Below the pieces are notes generated by a model. It saw nothing but the letters and a program-made list of their open reading frames with translations. It was not told the DNA's origin and did no database searches. A program made the position numbers and the translations under genes. From the NCBI GenBank assembly GCA_043228905.1, contig JBHGNT010000014.1, positions 17,050,001 through 17,114,000 on the forward strand: a DNA stretch of 64,000 nucleotides, read 5' to 3'. This DNA comes from Azolla caroliniana (lineage: Eukaryota > Polypodiophyta). How positions within the stretch are numbered: the first letter of the stretch is position 1; the number at the start of each line of letters is the position of its first letter. Positions 23,555-34,759 of the stretch are shown here, one piece after another.

Positions 23555-24158
23555 TGTCGTGTTGTTGCGCTCTCGCGTGTGAAATGAGGCGGGACCGCAG
23601 GGGCCTTGAACCAAGGAGCGTGAGATAGAAGAGGGAGAGCGATTCACAGAAACACAGGGAGAGAGACGATTCAATTACAATGTCAACAACGATTACAACC
23701 GGTAAACCGGCAACAGACCCAAAACGAAGGTCCCACGCACACACACGAACGACACAGAGGATGCACGGTGGAGCCTCTGCTAGAAGCATACGGGCTTACA
23801 CGCAGCAGAGGCAACCGACACAGAAACGTAGTGGAGAGCAAAGGTTGAGGAGGAGAGAGCTCGGACCCCAGTTCCACAACACTTCGTCCTCACCAAAACG
23901 CGCTCCCTTCTTCTTCTTCTCCCCTCCCTTTTATAGGTCGCCGAGGAGACCGTTACATCAAAACACATCAACTTTATTCTCTGTCCTTTCAGACAGGGAT
24001 ACACATCGATTCCCTAGACCATTAATACCCTTCCTAGTACATATGTACATAAGCCGATCTATTCCTAGCTATGTACAATTCATAAACACACACACACACG
24101 AAAAGGATTGGGTCACGCCTCCTCTTGATTCCTCCTAGGGGTGGTTTTCTCCATGACA
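23555..24158 (-). repeat. G1 3' LTR, 604 bp
   Basis: Left copy of the G1 LTR. The element is on the minus strand, so this is its 3' LTR; the pyrimidine-rich sequence right of it (CCACCCCCAGC) is the reversed polypurine tract. Confidence 0.93.
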
Positions 24159-24231
24159 TCCACCCCCAGCAAACCGCACGTCCACCGGTACATGCCAGGT
24201 AGGAACAACCTTGGTGGAAACCGGCCCTAGT

Positions 24232-27094
24232 TCACTCGTCGTTTTCCGAACCCTCGCCTTCCCCGATTCGGGCATCGCTAACGCCATCGCTCACCAGGTC
24301 CGGTTCGTCCTCGTGTTGCTTCTTGAACATCTTGACCCTCTTTCCGGCCACCGGTACCGCTATCCACGTCCCATCGAGCTCCGCGAGATGATACGTGCCG
24401 TTGTTCGCGCTTGTCACCGTGTAGGGCCCGAACCATCTCCTCGCAAACTTACGCACCGCCTTGTGTTGATTATCAAGGCTGTTGTCGTACACCAACACCC
24501 AGTCACCTTCCTCGATCTTCTTCGGTCTCAACTGGTGTGTTCGGTCGAATCGGCCTTTGTTCCTTTCGCACATCGTACGCAGCTTCGCCATCGCCTTCCC
24601 CACGTCCTTCGGTCGTCGCTCGAGTTGTCAAATCCACGCCGCCAGCAACTCTTCTCGGCTCATCTCATTCTTCCAATCCACCGCGACCCATGAAGCGATC
24701 GCCTGTTCTACCGACATAATCGGTTTTTGCCCATACAACAACTCCGCCGGCATGAACCTGTCACCGAACTGTGCGTAGTCCGGTCCGCCCACAACACATA
24801 GGGTAGAAGCCGCGACCAATTCCCGACCTGCCCTTCACACGCTCGTACCAAAGCCTTCACGATCGGTCCGTGTCCGCGTTCTACCTTCCCGTTTGCCTCC
24901 GGGTTGTACGCCGTAGTGAGGGAGAGCTTGACCCCTAACCGGTCGAACAACTCCTCAGCTTCCTGCGTGTCCGGCTCTCCCGATCCGCCACGATTCTCCC
25001 TACGCATCCGTACCGGCACACTACCTCTTTGATTAGGAACCGGCTTGAAGAAGTCTACGCCGACTTCCTCGTCCTCCGAAACCATGCTGTCCTCGTCATC
25101 GAACCGTGCTCTCGAAAGCATGTCGGCCATGGCGTTGTCCTTCCTGGAGATGTGCCATATCTCCGGGTTTAGGGACTTGATGTACGCGATCCACCTGAGC
25201 ATTGCCAGGTCCGGAGTCGTGCATCCAGAAATCATACTTTGAATCGGTAGGCAGTCCGTCTCGATTATTAACTCCGTCCCTATAAGATAATCTTTGTCGG
25301 CCTTAACCGCCAAAACGATACCCCATAGTTCGCGCTTAACTTGGGCATACCCTCGTTGTCGCTCCCTGAGGACCTTCGTCCCGAACCAGATCGGGAACTA
25401 CGCGCCGCTCTCGTCCTCCTGATTGATCACCCATCCGATCCCGGTCGGGCTTGTGTCAACGGTTACGTAGATGGGGATCGCCTTGCCATAAACCACCTTC
25501 CTAAGAACCGGTGTTGCGGTAAGCGCCTCCTTCAGTCTCCGGACCGACTCCGTATGCTCCTTGCCCCATTCAAATTTGCGCCCCTTCTTCAGCAACCTGT
25601 AAAGTGGTTCCGTGACGTGTGCGTAGTGCGGAATCCAGATGTGGTAGAATGCGCATGCACCCAGGAACCTCCACACCTCCGTAACCGACTTGCACTCTTC
25701 CTTCATTGCGGAGATGGCTTCTATCTTTGACAAAGATGGTTTCCGGCCGTAGGGCCCACACAGGTGACCGACCACTAGGATCTCCGATTGGCCGAACGCC
25801 GATTTCTCTCCGGAGAAGGTGAGCTGCGCGTCCTCCAACCTTTGTAGCACCTTCTCGCAGTCATTAATGTGGTCTGCGATGAACCTCCGGCATCCGTCCG
25901 GCCCAACCACCTCGTCCTTATCCTCCACCGGACATCCTTTGATCGGGATGTTGTCCAGGAATGACATGGTGATGTCCGGGATGTAGTTCCTTAGCACCTT
26001 GTTCATCGCATTCACCATGTGCGCCACCGAGTTTGTCCCTCCTTGCGGGAGGGTACACATCCGCACTAAGTCGAGAGGGGTCCGCATCGTCGTGATATCC
26101 CTGCTTTCCACGACTAGTTGGAACTGATCGTACCCCGAGTATAGATCACTGACCAAATAGATTGACCTTCCGGCGAAGGCTTCCGCGAACTCGTCTATCG
26201 TCGGTCTGATACTTGCATTACGAATGGTCACCCTGTTGACCGGTTGCAGGTCCTGAATGAAGCGCAATGTGCCGTTCTTTTTCAGCACGGTAAACCACCG
26301 ATTCGAATATGGGGTGCTCGACGGTTCGAGGATGCCCATCTCCACTTTCTGCTTCAGTAGCTCCATCAACTTCAGGATGTGAGCTCTGGGTACCAGAATC
26401 GGCTTGAGATTCCACGGCACATTCGGCACTGTGAATATCACCATCGGCTCCTCGATCATCGGGTCTGCGCACCCGATCTCCTCCGGTGAGAATGTGAAGG
26501 CTTTCCCGTGCCTTCCGAGCATCCTCCGAAACTGGTCCTCCTCTGCCGGCAGTAGAAACCCACCCCCACCGACCTTGAGCTCCCGTAGCGTCATGTCGGT
26601 GAATCGGTGCCCTATGCCGACCGGTTGGTGTAAACTTGGGTCCGATGCAACCCCCTTTACCCGCTCTCTGTTGCCCTCCGGCAAGGGTGCTGCGACCGGC
26701 CTCACCTTCCGGTCCATAGTCTTGTACCTGGTATCCACGCGGGCCGTCCAACCGGACCCGACCCTTTCCCCGAAGTCAGTGATGACTTCGTACATCTCCA
26801 CTGAACTAATCAGAATGTCCCGGTCTTCACTAAGGCCTCCTTCGACAACCTCGCGTAATTCCCCCAGGGTGTCATCGAAGGAGACCGCCTCCATGGCACT
26901 GCCAATCTCTTCGCCGGGGCCAAGGACCCCGAGTGCCCTGAGTCTTTCTTCCGCCCGCTTCTTTTCCCGGCCGCTGATGCCGGCTATGGTACAACCTCCG
27001 TTATCGGAGAACCAAAATTTTCTACCTGTGGTACACGTGTGGGGTTCTTCCGGGGTGTCCGGACTATCGTGGCCCCACGCCTTGGTAGCCCTCT
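24232..27094 (-). pseudogene. G1 pol pseudogene with integrase deletion
   Basis: In the -1 frame relative to gag-pro, it encodes a conserved linker (SDNGGCTIAGI), reverse transcriptase, RNase H (DTSPTGIGWVINQEDE) and the rest of integrase (NPEANGKVERGHGPIVKALV). The RT active-site motif reads FLDN instead of FLDD, so a catalytic Asp is lost. At about 25,037-25,048 sequence equivalent to roughly 560 bp in G3 is missing, removing the integrase zinc finger and first catalytic Asp. A TAG stop lies at 25398-25400, with frameshifts after it. Confidence 0.9.
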
Positions 27095-29222
27095 CTAAAA
27101 ATCCCCTCGGCTCTCGCCGCGGAGGGTCTCCCGATTACGCTCATGGTTCGGCCTCACCGTCAAGAATTGAACGGAGCGCTATTCGTCCTGGCTCTTCACG
27201 CGCGCGTACGCCGATCCGTTGTCAAGCACCTTCGTTTCCATCCGTACCGCCGTAATGTATGGCTCGCCGAGTATCACCAGGTGCAAGGAGGTCTCTTGCA
27301 CAAAGAAGTGTTGATCTATCTCAACGTTGCCGATCTTTACACGTACATTCGGGCACGCACCATGCAGCTCCTCGGTAGCGCGTGTCGTCGCGCGTATCTT
27401 CCACCTGTGTTTGGTGTTGATCGACCACTTCCCCTTTTTGTAGAAGTCCATGCACATCAGGTTGAGCTCCGAGCCGTGGTATATCAATGCCACCACCTGC
27501 TCCTGCACGTCCCCAACCTTGACAGGGGTCTCCGTGGTGGCCCTGGCCCAATGTGGCTTCGCGTAGTAGTTGTCCGTTAACTCATCCTCTAGGGCCGTGT
27601 CTTTTAGGTGTGTCGTCCGCACCTCCACGGGCTTCTTTGGCTCTGGCTCCGTCGAGAGCTGCTTCTGCTTCACCAAGTCCACAATGGAGTCATGGAACTC
27701 CTTCTTGGCGATTCCGAGCACCTCCCTCAACGACAACTCCACCTTGCTGTCGAAAATCCGCTCCTCGAGGACCTTCCGCAGGTCCGTTGACCTCTCAATC
27801 TCCGTGCTCAGCCGGTAACCGGCCCTTTTCGTTTTATCTAGCACCCCGATGTTGCCAACATCGTTCTGCTTTGGTCTGAACCGGGTCTCATACCGTTGTG
27901 AGGGACTGACGCCCCCAACCCTTCCCGCGCGCTTGTCTTCTACCAGAACCTCGTAGTTCTGGCATGCGGCTTCCATGAAGCCAGTCTTTTCTTCAACCGG
28001 ATCGTCCCATCCGGTGACCTCCCAGATAGTTGTTCTGCACGGTCTGCCTCCTCCTTCTTTAGCCGTACCCCGGAGAGGCCTTCCAACACCAATGGTCAGA
28101 ATCCGGAGTCTTTCGCCTTCCGGCCCTCGTCGCCCTTGACCCGGATACCCGTTGATGCGGAGTAGTAGGCGACCTCTGCATGTCACTGCGGCTTCTTCCA
28201 TCAAGCGCTTCATCCCGCCACGCCCGGTGTTCAACTCTAGGGCTTTCCACGTGTCGTCGGTATGCACCCACCCATTCCAGAGGTACACCACGTTGGCCCG
28301 GAGTGCCTCTACGAAATCTGCACATTGTTTCCAGATGTGACCAACCGCGTCACACCACATGCATCGCTGCCCCGTCAGCGGCCTCCGGTCACGAGGTTGA
28401 TCGCCGTTGTCCCTCCGTGCTTGTGCGATCTGGAGGTCGTGCACCATTTGCGTAAGCTCTTCTAGAGCCGCTCCTCTGGAAGAGCCTTGGACCACTCCAC
28501 TCGAGGCTAGGCCCGTCTCGAGCCAATTCCGAGTCTCTTCCTTCCCAGCCGACACCGATATTGGCTCCTCGAGCTTCCTCGCCGGGACCGGCCCCGACGT
28601 TGTCGAGCCCTCATCGCTCCACTCGTGCCGCTTGTCAAAGCGGGCGCAGACCCCTTTGACCACTACCCAATTGGCCGTGAGGCCGTCATCCGTCTCCAAT
28701 AGGAGAGCCACCTTCTCCCAATCGAGTGCGTGCACCGACTTGACCAACAGCAAGACCCTACTCGTGTCGAGCACGGTCCCATCCAGCGCCGATAGCCTAG
28801 CGAATCTTTGTTCAAATTCCTGAGGAGCACCGATGCGTTCCTCCCCTTTCCAGGGCTCTCAACCCAAGCCATGAAGTCCCGCTTTGATAGCCGAAGCGAA
28901 TGGTCGTACCCGTACTTGTCGAGGAGCCACCCCTCGAGCTCCACCCAAGCCTGGGCAGCACCTCGAGCACCTCCGCGTGGATGCTCAGCGTCACCACTCG
29001 AGGGAATCCGGACAACCGTCCGTCCTCCGAGATGTCCCTCATGATCATTTCGGCCCGATAGGCCTCTAAATAGCTCGTGGCATTCTTCCCACCGAATCGG
29101 CCTATGGTGCCGACAATCAATTCTACGGCTCTATCAAGGGCACCCGTTACCTCACCAACACTCACTAGCCGGTTGACGGCTACTGCCATAGCTTCAACAA
29201 GCTCGGATTCCCTCATCTTCAA
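27095..29222 (-). pseudogene. G1 gag-pro pseudogene
   Basis: Starts at ATG 29222 beside the PBS-like site. Gag shows the family's N-terminal block (GALDRAVELIVGTIGRFGGK), LSKRDF-WVESPGKGRNAS, a CCHC knuckle (CMWCDAVGHIWKQC) and GRGGMKRLMEEAA. Two frameshifts break gag near 28,970 and 28,800. The protease motif, D-H-G-S in relatives, reads Y-H-G-S, losing the catalytic Asp. A premature TAG is at 27179-27181; the family's normal end GATTTTTAG is at 27095-27103. Confidence 0.9.
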
Positions 29223-29262
29223 CTCCTTTGCCGCCTTCTTTCACGTTCGGTTCACCAAATTA

Positions 29263-29866
29263 TGTCGTGTTACGCTCTCGCGTGTGAAATGAGGTGAGAC
29301 CGCGGGGGCCCTGAACCAAGGAGCATGAGATAGAAGAGGGAGAGCGATTCACAGAAACACAGGGAGAGAGACGATTCAATTACAATGTCAACAACGATTA
29401 CAATCGGTAAACCGGCAACAGACCCAAAACAGAGGTCCCACGCAGACACACGAACGACACAGAGGACGCACGGTGGAACCTTTGCTGGAAGCACACGGGC
29501 TTACACACAGCAGAGGCAACCGACACAGAAACGTAGTGGAGAGCAAAGGTTGAGGAGGAGAGAGCTTGGTCCCCAGTCCAACAACACTTTGTCCTCGCCA
29601 AAACGCGCTCCCTTCTTCTTCTTCTCCCCTCCCTTTTATAGGTCGCCGAGGAGACCGTTACATCAAAACACATCAACTTTATTCTTTTTCCTTTCAGACA
29701 GGGATACACATCGATTCCCTAGACAATTAATACCCTTTCTAGTATATATGTACATCAACCGATCTATTCCTAGCTATGTACAATTCATAGATAAACACGC
29801 GCGCGAAAAGGATTGGGTCACGCCTCCTCCTCTTGATTTCTCCTAGGGGCAATTTTCTCCACGACA
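29263..29866 (-). repeat. G1 5' LTR, 604 bp
   Basis: Right copy of the G1 LTR, next to the PBS-like site, so the 5' LTR of this minus-strand element. It ends CCACGACA at 29866, directly against H LTR sequence. Confidence 0.93.
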
Positions 29867-30688
29867 TTGCTATTCCGCGGGTACGTGTAGGAAGCGGCGG
29901 GACTAGGGGGGTCTCGGACGAGGAAGAGATGGGTGTCGAGAGGCCGACTTCACTAGTTGTGGCGCAAACCGGAGCAACTCCGGATGTGTACCGGCGGCTA
30001 CCGAACAAGAGAGAGGAAGAGAGAGAGAGAGAGAGACCATGCGCGCAACACCGACTAAACACACGCCTCTTATGTACAAGAAACAAAGGGAAAGAAGCAC
30101 ACCCGACACCAACAGAGACACAAATGTGCACAACCTTTTATGTATATAAATACAGGAGCAAGATACAACTCCGGCTTCGAGCCGGAGTGCCGCTGTCTGT
30201 CACCAAGCCGTTGATTAGGGAGCTCTCGGGCTCGTCGCGCCGAGCGGGGTCTTGCACAGGAGATAGGGCAGAAGCCTAAACCCCTTTAGTAATACGAGCT
30301 CCTAACCGGACTAAACCCTAAACAACATGAAGAATCAACCCACATGACGACGAAGGAGAAGACCTCCAAGAAACCCTAATAGAAATTAAGAAAATGAAGA
30401 AGAAGAAGAAGGCCACCAAAATGAAACCCTAAAATGATAAGAATAAGAGGAAACCGTCTAGCCCTAAATCTAACGGTTTACCCTCCTAACTCAAAATGGG
30501 AGGGCGCTCCCTTCCATTTATAGAACAAGGAGAGGGATGCGTAACAATGTGGGATAAATCCCTTATTACGAGGGATCCTCTGTCTCGAATTAACTACTGT
30601 CCGGTGCCAAAATGACGGCCCTATCATTTACACAATTTGCACAAGGGTGAATGCACATGCTCCACCCCGCTGATTCTTTCGATATTCC
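29867..30688 (-). repeat. H 3' LTR remnant
   Basis: From TATTCCGCGGGTACGTG onward this aligns with 50,023-50,875 in the same orientation, including CGGAGCAACTCCGGATG and the CCCTAAA-rich block. With TGTTGCGG at 23547-23554 it is the left LTR of H. It breaks off after GATATTCC, about 37 bp before the expected LTR end. Confidence 0.85.
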
Positions 30689-31019
30689 ACGAAAGACAAG
30701 ACAAGATAAAACAGTAGTGCACAGAGATTTACGTGAAAACCCTAAAACGGGGAAAACCACGGGTGAACAGATTTCTTCACTATACAAAGTGGATATACAA
30801 CACTGAGAGGAATACAACACTCTGTCGAGTGTATCAGCCGCACAAGGCTCTTCGCGTTTGTTGTTTACAAGTATAGTCTCCCGAGTTTGCTATTTACACG
30901 ATTCCGGTTTCGGCCTCGGCCGAGTTCCTCATCAACTTGGCTCTTGTTTTCCGACTCTTCGACTGTCGGCTTTCCGAACATTCGGATCATCCTCCCACTA
31001 GAGGGACATATTCCCAACA
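30689..31019 (-). mobile_element. Truncated copia LTR
   Basis: It ends GAGGGACATATTCCCAACA and contains GAGATTTACGTGAAAACCC and CTCGGCCGAG, features shared with the other minus-strand copia LTRs in the window. The start is missing at the junction with the H LTR. Polypurine sequence does not follow, so it is not a 3' LTR beside an internal region. Confidence 0.6.
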
Positions 31020-31985
31020 ATTTGTTGCGATCCTGTAGTGTGCGTGCTTCCCCATTGGCCGTTCCGTCGACCGCATGCACGCTTCTCGTTCCTTCGGATA
31101 CGCGGTGTCCTCTGTCTGAGGAGCACCCGTGATGGCATGCTTGGTCTCCATTGGCCTTCACGTCATCCCGATTCTCATTCCACGCTGATCTCGACCGCCT
31201 TCGTCCCCTCGCCACCACCTACCTTCTCCTTGGTCTTACGTTGCCACGACAGTCGAACTGCCAAGGTCTCTGGAACCAGTGTGGAGGATCCCTCTTCGGC
31301 CTTCTATGCGAGATCACTTGGACTGGCAACCCATCTTCGCGCCTGTATTCCCGCTCTGGCACCTCCGTGTGCCGCGCATCCCCTTCTCGTGTTTGGCACC
31401 ACCTGTTCCAAACTCCGATTACTCCCCATGCACGCGTTGTCGGCCCTCACCTAGCCAGATCGTGCATCTCCACTTCTCCGCATAGTGGTGTCTCTAGGTC
31501 TCACGTCGGCTCTCGGGCCGACCACTAGAGTCTCCGAATCAGTGTGAGGATCGCCATAGGATCGCCCATCCACTGCCTTTGCCCTCGTCCCCTCGCCACC
31601 ACCGTCAGTCTCTTGGTCTTACTTTGGCTCCGCTGCCGACTGCCGAAGTCTCTAGATCCGGTGTGAAGGATCCTCCTTGGGCCTCCTATCTTTCTTGGCT
31701 GTTCCCCGGGCCTTCTCCGCAAGTCGAGAGGGTGGCTTGCTCCACACCCTCTCCTGTGGTACCATCGTACAATGTTCGTGGCCTCTCCGTAGGCCTGCTT
31801 CCTCCTTCCGGATCGGTCATCCGGAAGTCCGCTTCCCAAGTTCTCGTCCGGGTCCGTCTGTCACTCTCTGGATTGCCGGGTCCCGTTCTCCTGCCGCCAC
31901 CATCAGTATCTTGGTCCTACGTCAGATCCAATGCCGACCGCCGAAGTCTCTAGCCCAGTGTGAGGTGACCTATAGGACCGGTCTT
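31020..31985. repeat. Degenerate GC-rich tandem repeats
   Basis: Related blocks containing TCTCTTGGTCTTAC or close variants, GCCGAAGTCTCTAG and GTGTGAGGAT-type sequence recur near 31,204, 31,480, 31,590 and 31,890. Spacing is about 110-300 bp. Composition differs sharply from the AT-rich LTR that follows. It may be part of a long E LTR or an independent satellite; ORFs here are open only because of GC bias. Confidence 0.5.
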
Positions 31986-32475
31986 TGTTCCACCGCTTTC
32001 GGATCGGTTGTATTGGTCGTGATCTCCGTGTCCTCGCCGCTATCAAGAACAGTACTAAGATTGAGAAGGAATTAGTACTAAAAGAAGTATTAGTACTAAG
32101 AGAGGTGAAGAACTCTCAAGAGAAGGAAAGAGTGAGTGAGAGGGAAGGAGAGAGAGATCGAGAGAGAGAGAGAGAGTGATGATAAGAAAAGATATATATT
32201 ATGTGAAGAGAATGTACAGTAGTAGCTAGGAGGCTTAAGACTGGCGTTGAACCGATTTGGTTCGAAATAATGCCTTGTGCCTCCTTTTATAGTGTTCTAA
32301 GGAATACTCCTGAAGTTTCTAGAATGTTCCAGAGAAATATAGAATATACATCAATTTTCTATAATAAAAAATAAATGAAAATAATATTTTACGTATTACA
32401 ATGTATAGTCTAATGGTCAAGAGCTCGACCCATGTAGCATAAGGTCATGGGTTTGAGTCTTGTCATATCATGACA
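31986..32475 (-). repeat. E 3' LTR (outer boundary uncertain)
   Basis: Read on the minus strand, pol ends and the LTR starts at once with the palindromic TGTCATGATATGACA (32461-32475). A TATA box (CTATAAAAGG, reverse of about 32,282-32,291) follows about 180 bp in. The left boundary is unknown because no second E LTR survives in the window. Confidence 0.65.
32403..32470 (+). other. tRNA-like segment inside the E LTR
   Basis: An A-box-like TAGTCTAATGG (32406-32416) and a B-box-like GGTTTGAGTCT (32450-32460) are 33 bp apart, as in tRNA genes. The T-arm region is close to that of a lysine-type tRNA. Cloverleaf pairing is poor, so this is not a working tRNA. It lies antisense to the LTR and just inside its start. 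Confidence 0.45.
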
Positions 32476-34089
32476 CTATCCCCCTTTTAAAACGTTACGA
32501 GTGTAACGAGTCGTTTTGGATTGAGGACCCGGTTTGTCTGGATATTGACGATGGAAGTCTTCAAGAAGAGCACGAGCATTGGTGACATTCTCTATCTGTT
32601 CCCAAGTACACTCGCTGGGACTATATCCTAGCCAATCGACTAGATAGTAGAGCTTGTTGCGAACAATCTTGGAATCAAGGATGGCGGCAACTTCGTACTC
32701 AGGTCCATCTTCAAGCTCGATTGGGGGTGGAGGCTGTGTAATACGTCCTGGGATGGTGCTCTCTTGATAGGGCTCGAGGAGAGAACTATGAAACACCGGA
32801 TGTATCCAAAGTTGCGGAGGTAGATCGAGACGAAAAGTGACATCATTAATCTTTCCTATAATACGGAAAGGACCTAATCGCCGATAATCCAACTTCTCGC
32901 ATGGGCGAGTAGTCTTGATGTGTCGTCGTAGTAGCCATACCCGATCTCCAATGTTAAAACTGGATGGGAGTCGATGGCGATCCGCATAAACCTTGTGTGT
33001 TTGTTGAGCTTGTTGGAGATGAGTAGATAAATCCGCTTGTATCTTGCGTAACCGCTCCAAACGATCCTCCGCGCAAGGATTTGTGGACACCTCTAGGGTT
33101 TCAAGTACACACCACCGGGGGTGACATCCCGTATAAGCATAAAATGGCATAACTTTAGTCGATGCGTGGATAGAGTTATTATAGGCAAATTCGGCAAAGT
33201 GGAGAATATCTGCCTAGTCATCCTGATGATAGCTGAGAAAACACCGCAGATACTGCTCCAATGTTTGGTTTGTTCGTTCGGCTTGGCTGTCGGTTTGTGG
33301 GTGGTAGCCGGAGGAGAGGTTACAAGTGACCTTGAGCATTTTAAAAAGGTGCTTCCAGAATTTTGACATGACCTGGGGTCCACGGTCGCTGATGATACTA
33401 TCGAGAAGTCCATGATGCCGACATACTTCACGCATGACAATTTCGGCGGTGTCTTCACTGGAGATTTCCTTAGTACATGGCAAGAAATGAGCCATCTTCG
33501 TATATCGATCTACCACTGTTAGAATTGCATTGAACCCCTTAGAGACTGGAAGATCTGTGATGAAGTCTAGAGCAATGGATTGCCACGACTTGCTTCGAAT
33601 TGGTAATGGTTCTAATAAACCATATGGATGATACCTTGGCATTTTCGCTTTGCAGCATGTATCACAAGTCCGAACAAAATCTTCGACAAATTGTCGCATA
33701 TGGGGCCACCAAAATGATCGTTGTACTAAATCTAATGTTTTAGTACTACCAAAATGCCCAACTGTATATGTGTCATGACAGTTTTGTACTACTTGAAGGC
33801 GGCAAGAACCATTAGGAACATACTAAAGTTCTTTAAAGAAGAGTAATCCATCATGGTATTTGAATTGCCAATAGTCCGTACCTGGTGGTTGCGACTGTGA
33901 ACATGACGCTCGAGAGGGATCAATTTGTGCTAGTATAGCTTGGGCGAAAGCATCTGTCTTCAGGTCCGCACGTATGATATTGATAACATGGGAATCCATG
34001 GGCATGCCAAAGACATGTGTTGATTGCAGTCGTGCCGGTCCCAAGATTACTTGCTTTTGGTTATCGAAAGTTTGCTCGCCGGGACACGG
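32476..34089 (-). pseudogene. E chromovirus integrase and chromodomain
   Basis: Minus-strand pieces encode an integrase zinc-finger end (CDTCCKAKM), the catalytic core (FITDLP, SDRGPQVMSKFWK, YHPQTDSQAERTNQTLEQYL), the C-terminal GDRVWLLRRHI domain and a chromodomain (EYEVAAILDSKI to YLVDWLGYSPSECTWE) near the C-terminus. A chromodomain fused to integrase defines chromoviruses; it targets integration to methylated histones. The stop codon directly abuts the LTR, and the polypurine tract encodes the last residues (LKGG). Stops and a frameshift near 33,215 and 33,823 inactivate it. G2 separates it from the RNase H part. Confidence 0.93.
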
Positions 34090-34742
34090 TGTCGTGAAGA
34101 AAACCGTCCCTTAGCGTAATCGGTGTATAGCGCGCGTGAACCGGCTTTTCACACGTGCGCGCCCTTTAATGTATATAATAGAGAATTAGGTACAAAGGTA
34201 TATCCTAGGTGGTTAGATTCGGTAGGTAGGAAGTTAATGAGGGAAACGTCTCCCTTCTTGAAGCTATAAAAGAGAGGGAGACGCGGGGAGAAAAGGGATG
34301 AAATTTATTGAGGAGGACGAAGTGTTGTCGGACCGAAGCCAGACGCTTCTCCTCTGTTCGTTCTCCATCGCTCTTCTCTGCAGGTTTTCGGGAGGCTCAC
34401 GCTGCTTTGAGGAACGCCCGTGTGCTTCCGGCAGCACCTCCATCCTATCCCCTTTCGTGCGCAGACGAGCAAGCATCGACATCTGTCTGCCGGCCTGTTC
34501 GGTTGTAACCGCTCGCGTGCTCTGTTGTTTATTTGTCATTCATTAATATACAAACATTCGTGTCTCTCTATCTATGTGTCCGTTCGTGTCTTCTGCGTTG
34601 ACAGGGCTGTGTCCCTGAGTCTCTTTGCTCATACGTAACCGAGCGTCTCTCTCTTTCTCTTTCCCGTTCTATCACCTGCTCTTTGGTTCAAGACCCCGAT
34701 GGTCCTGCCTCGTTCTCCACGCACGCGCGTAGTAACGCGACA
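34090..34742 (+). repeat. G2 5' LTR, 653 bp
   Basis: A TATA box GCTATAAAAG lies near 34,264. The R-U5 region contains GCAGGTTTTCGGGAGGCTC. It is followed by the PBS-like TTTGGTGAACCCGACGTG (34745-34762). Confidence 0.95.
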
Positions 34743-34759
34743 TCTTTGGTGAACCCGAC

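Larger units (their letters stand above)
23555..29866 (-). mobile_element. Ty3/gypsy element G1 (minus strand)
   Basis: LTRs of equal length, 604 bp, lie at 23555-24158 and 29263-29866. Both start TGTCGTGTT and end GACA. The PBS-like TTTGGTGAACCGAACGTG (minus strand) sits beside the right LTR. The internal region is 5,104 bp, about 0.6 kb shorter than G2 and G3, because the N-terminal part of integrase is deleted. G1 lies eight bases inside the left H LTR (TGTTGCGG precedes it). A matching target duplication is not clear. Confidence 0.9.

Noticed and set aside
31038-32075. Overlapping ORFs of 60-138 codons in GC-rich repeats
   Set aside because: They are open through low stop frequency, overlap in all frames and show no domain.
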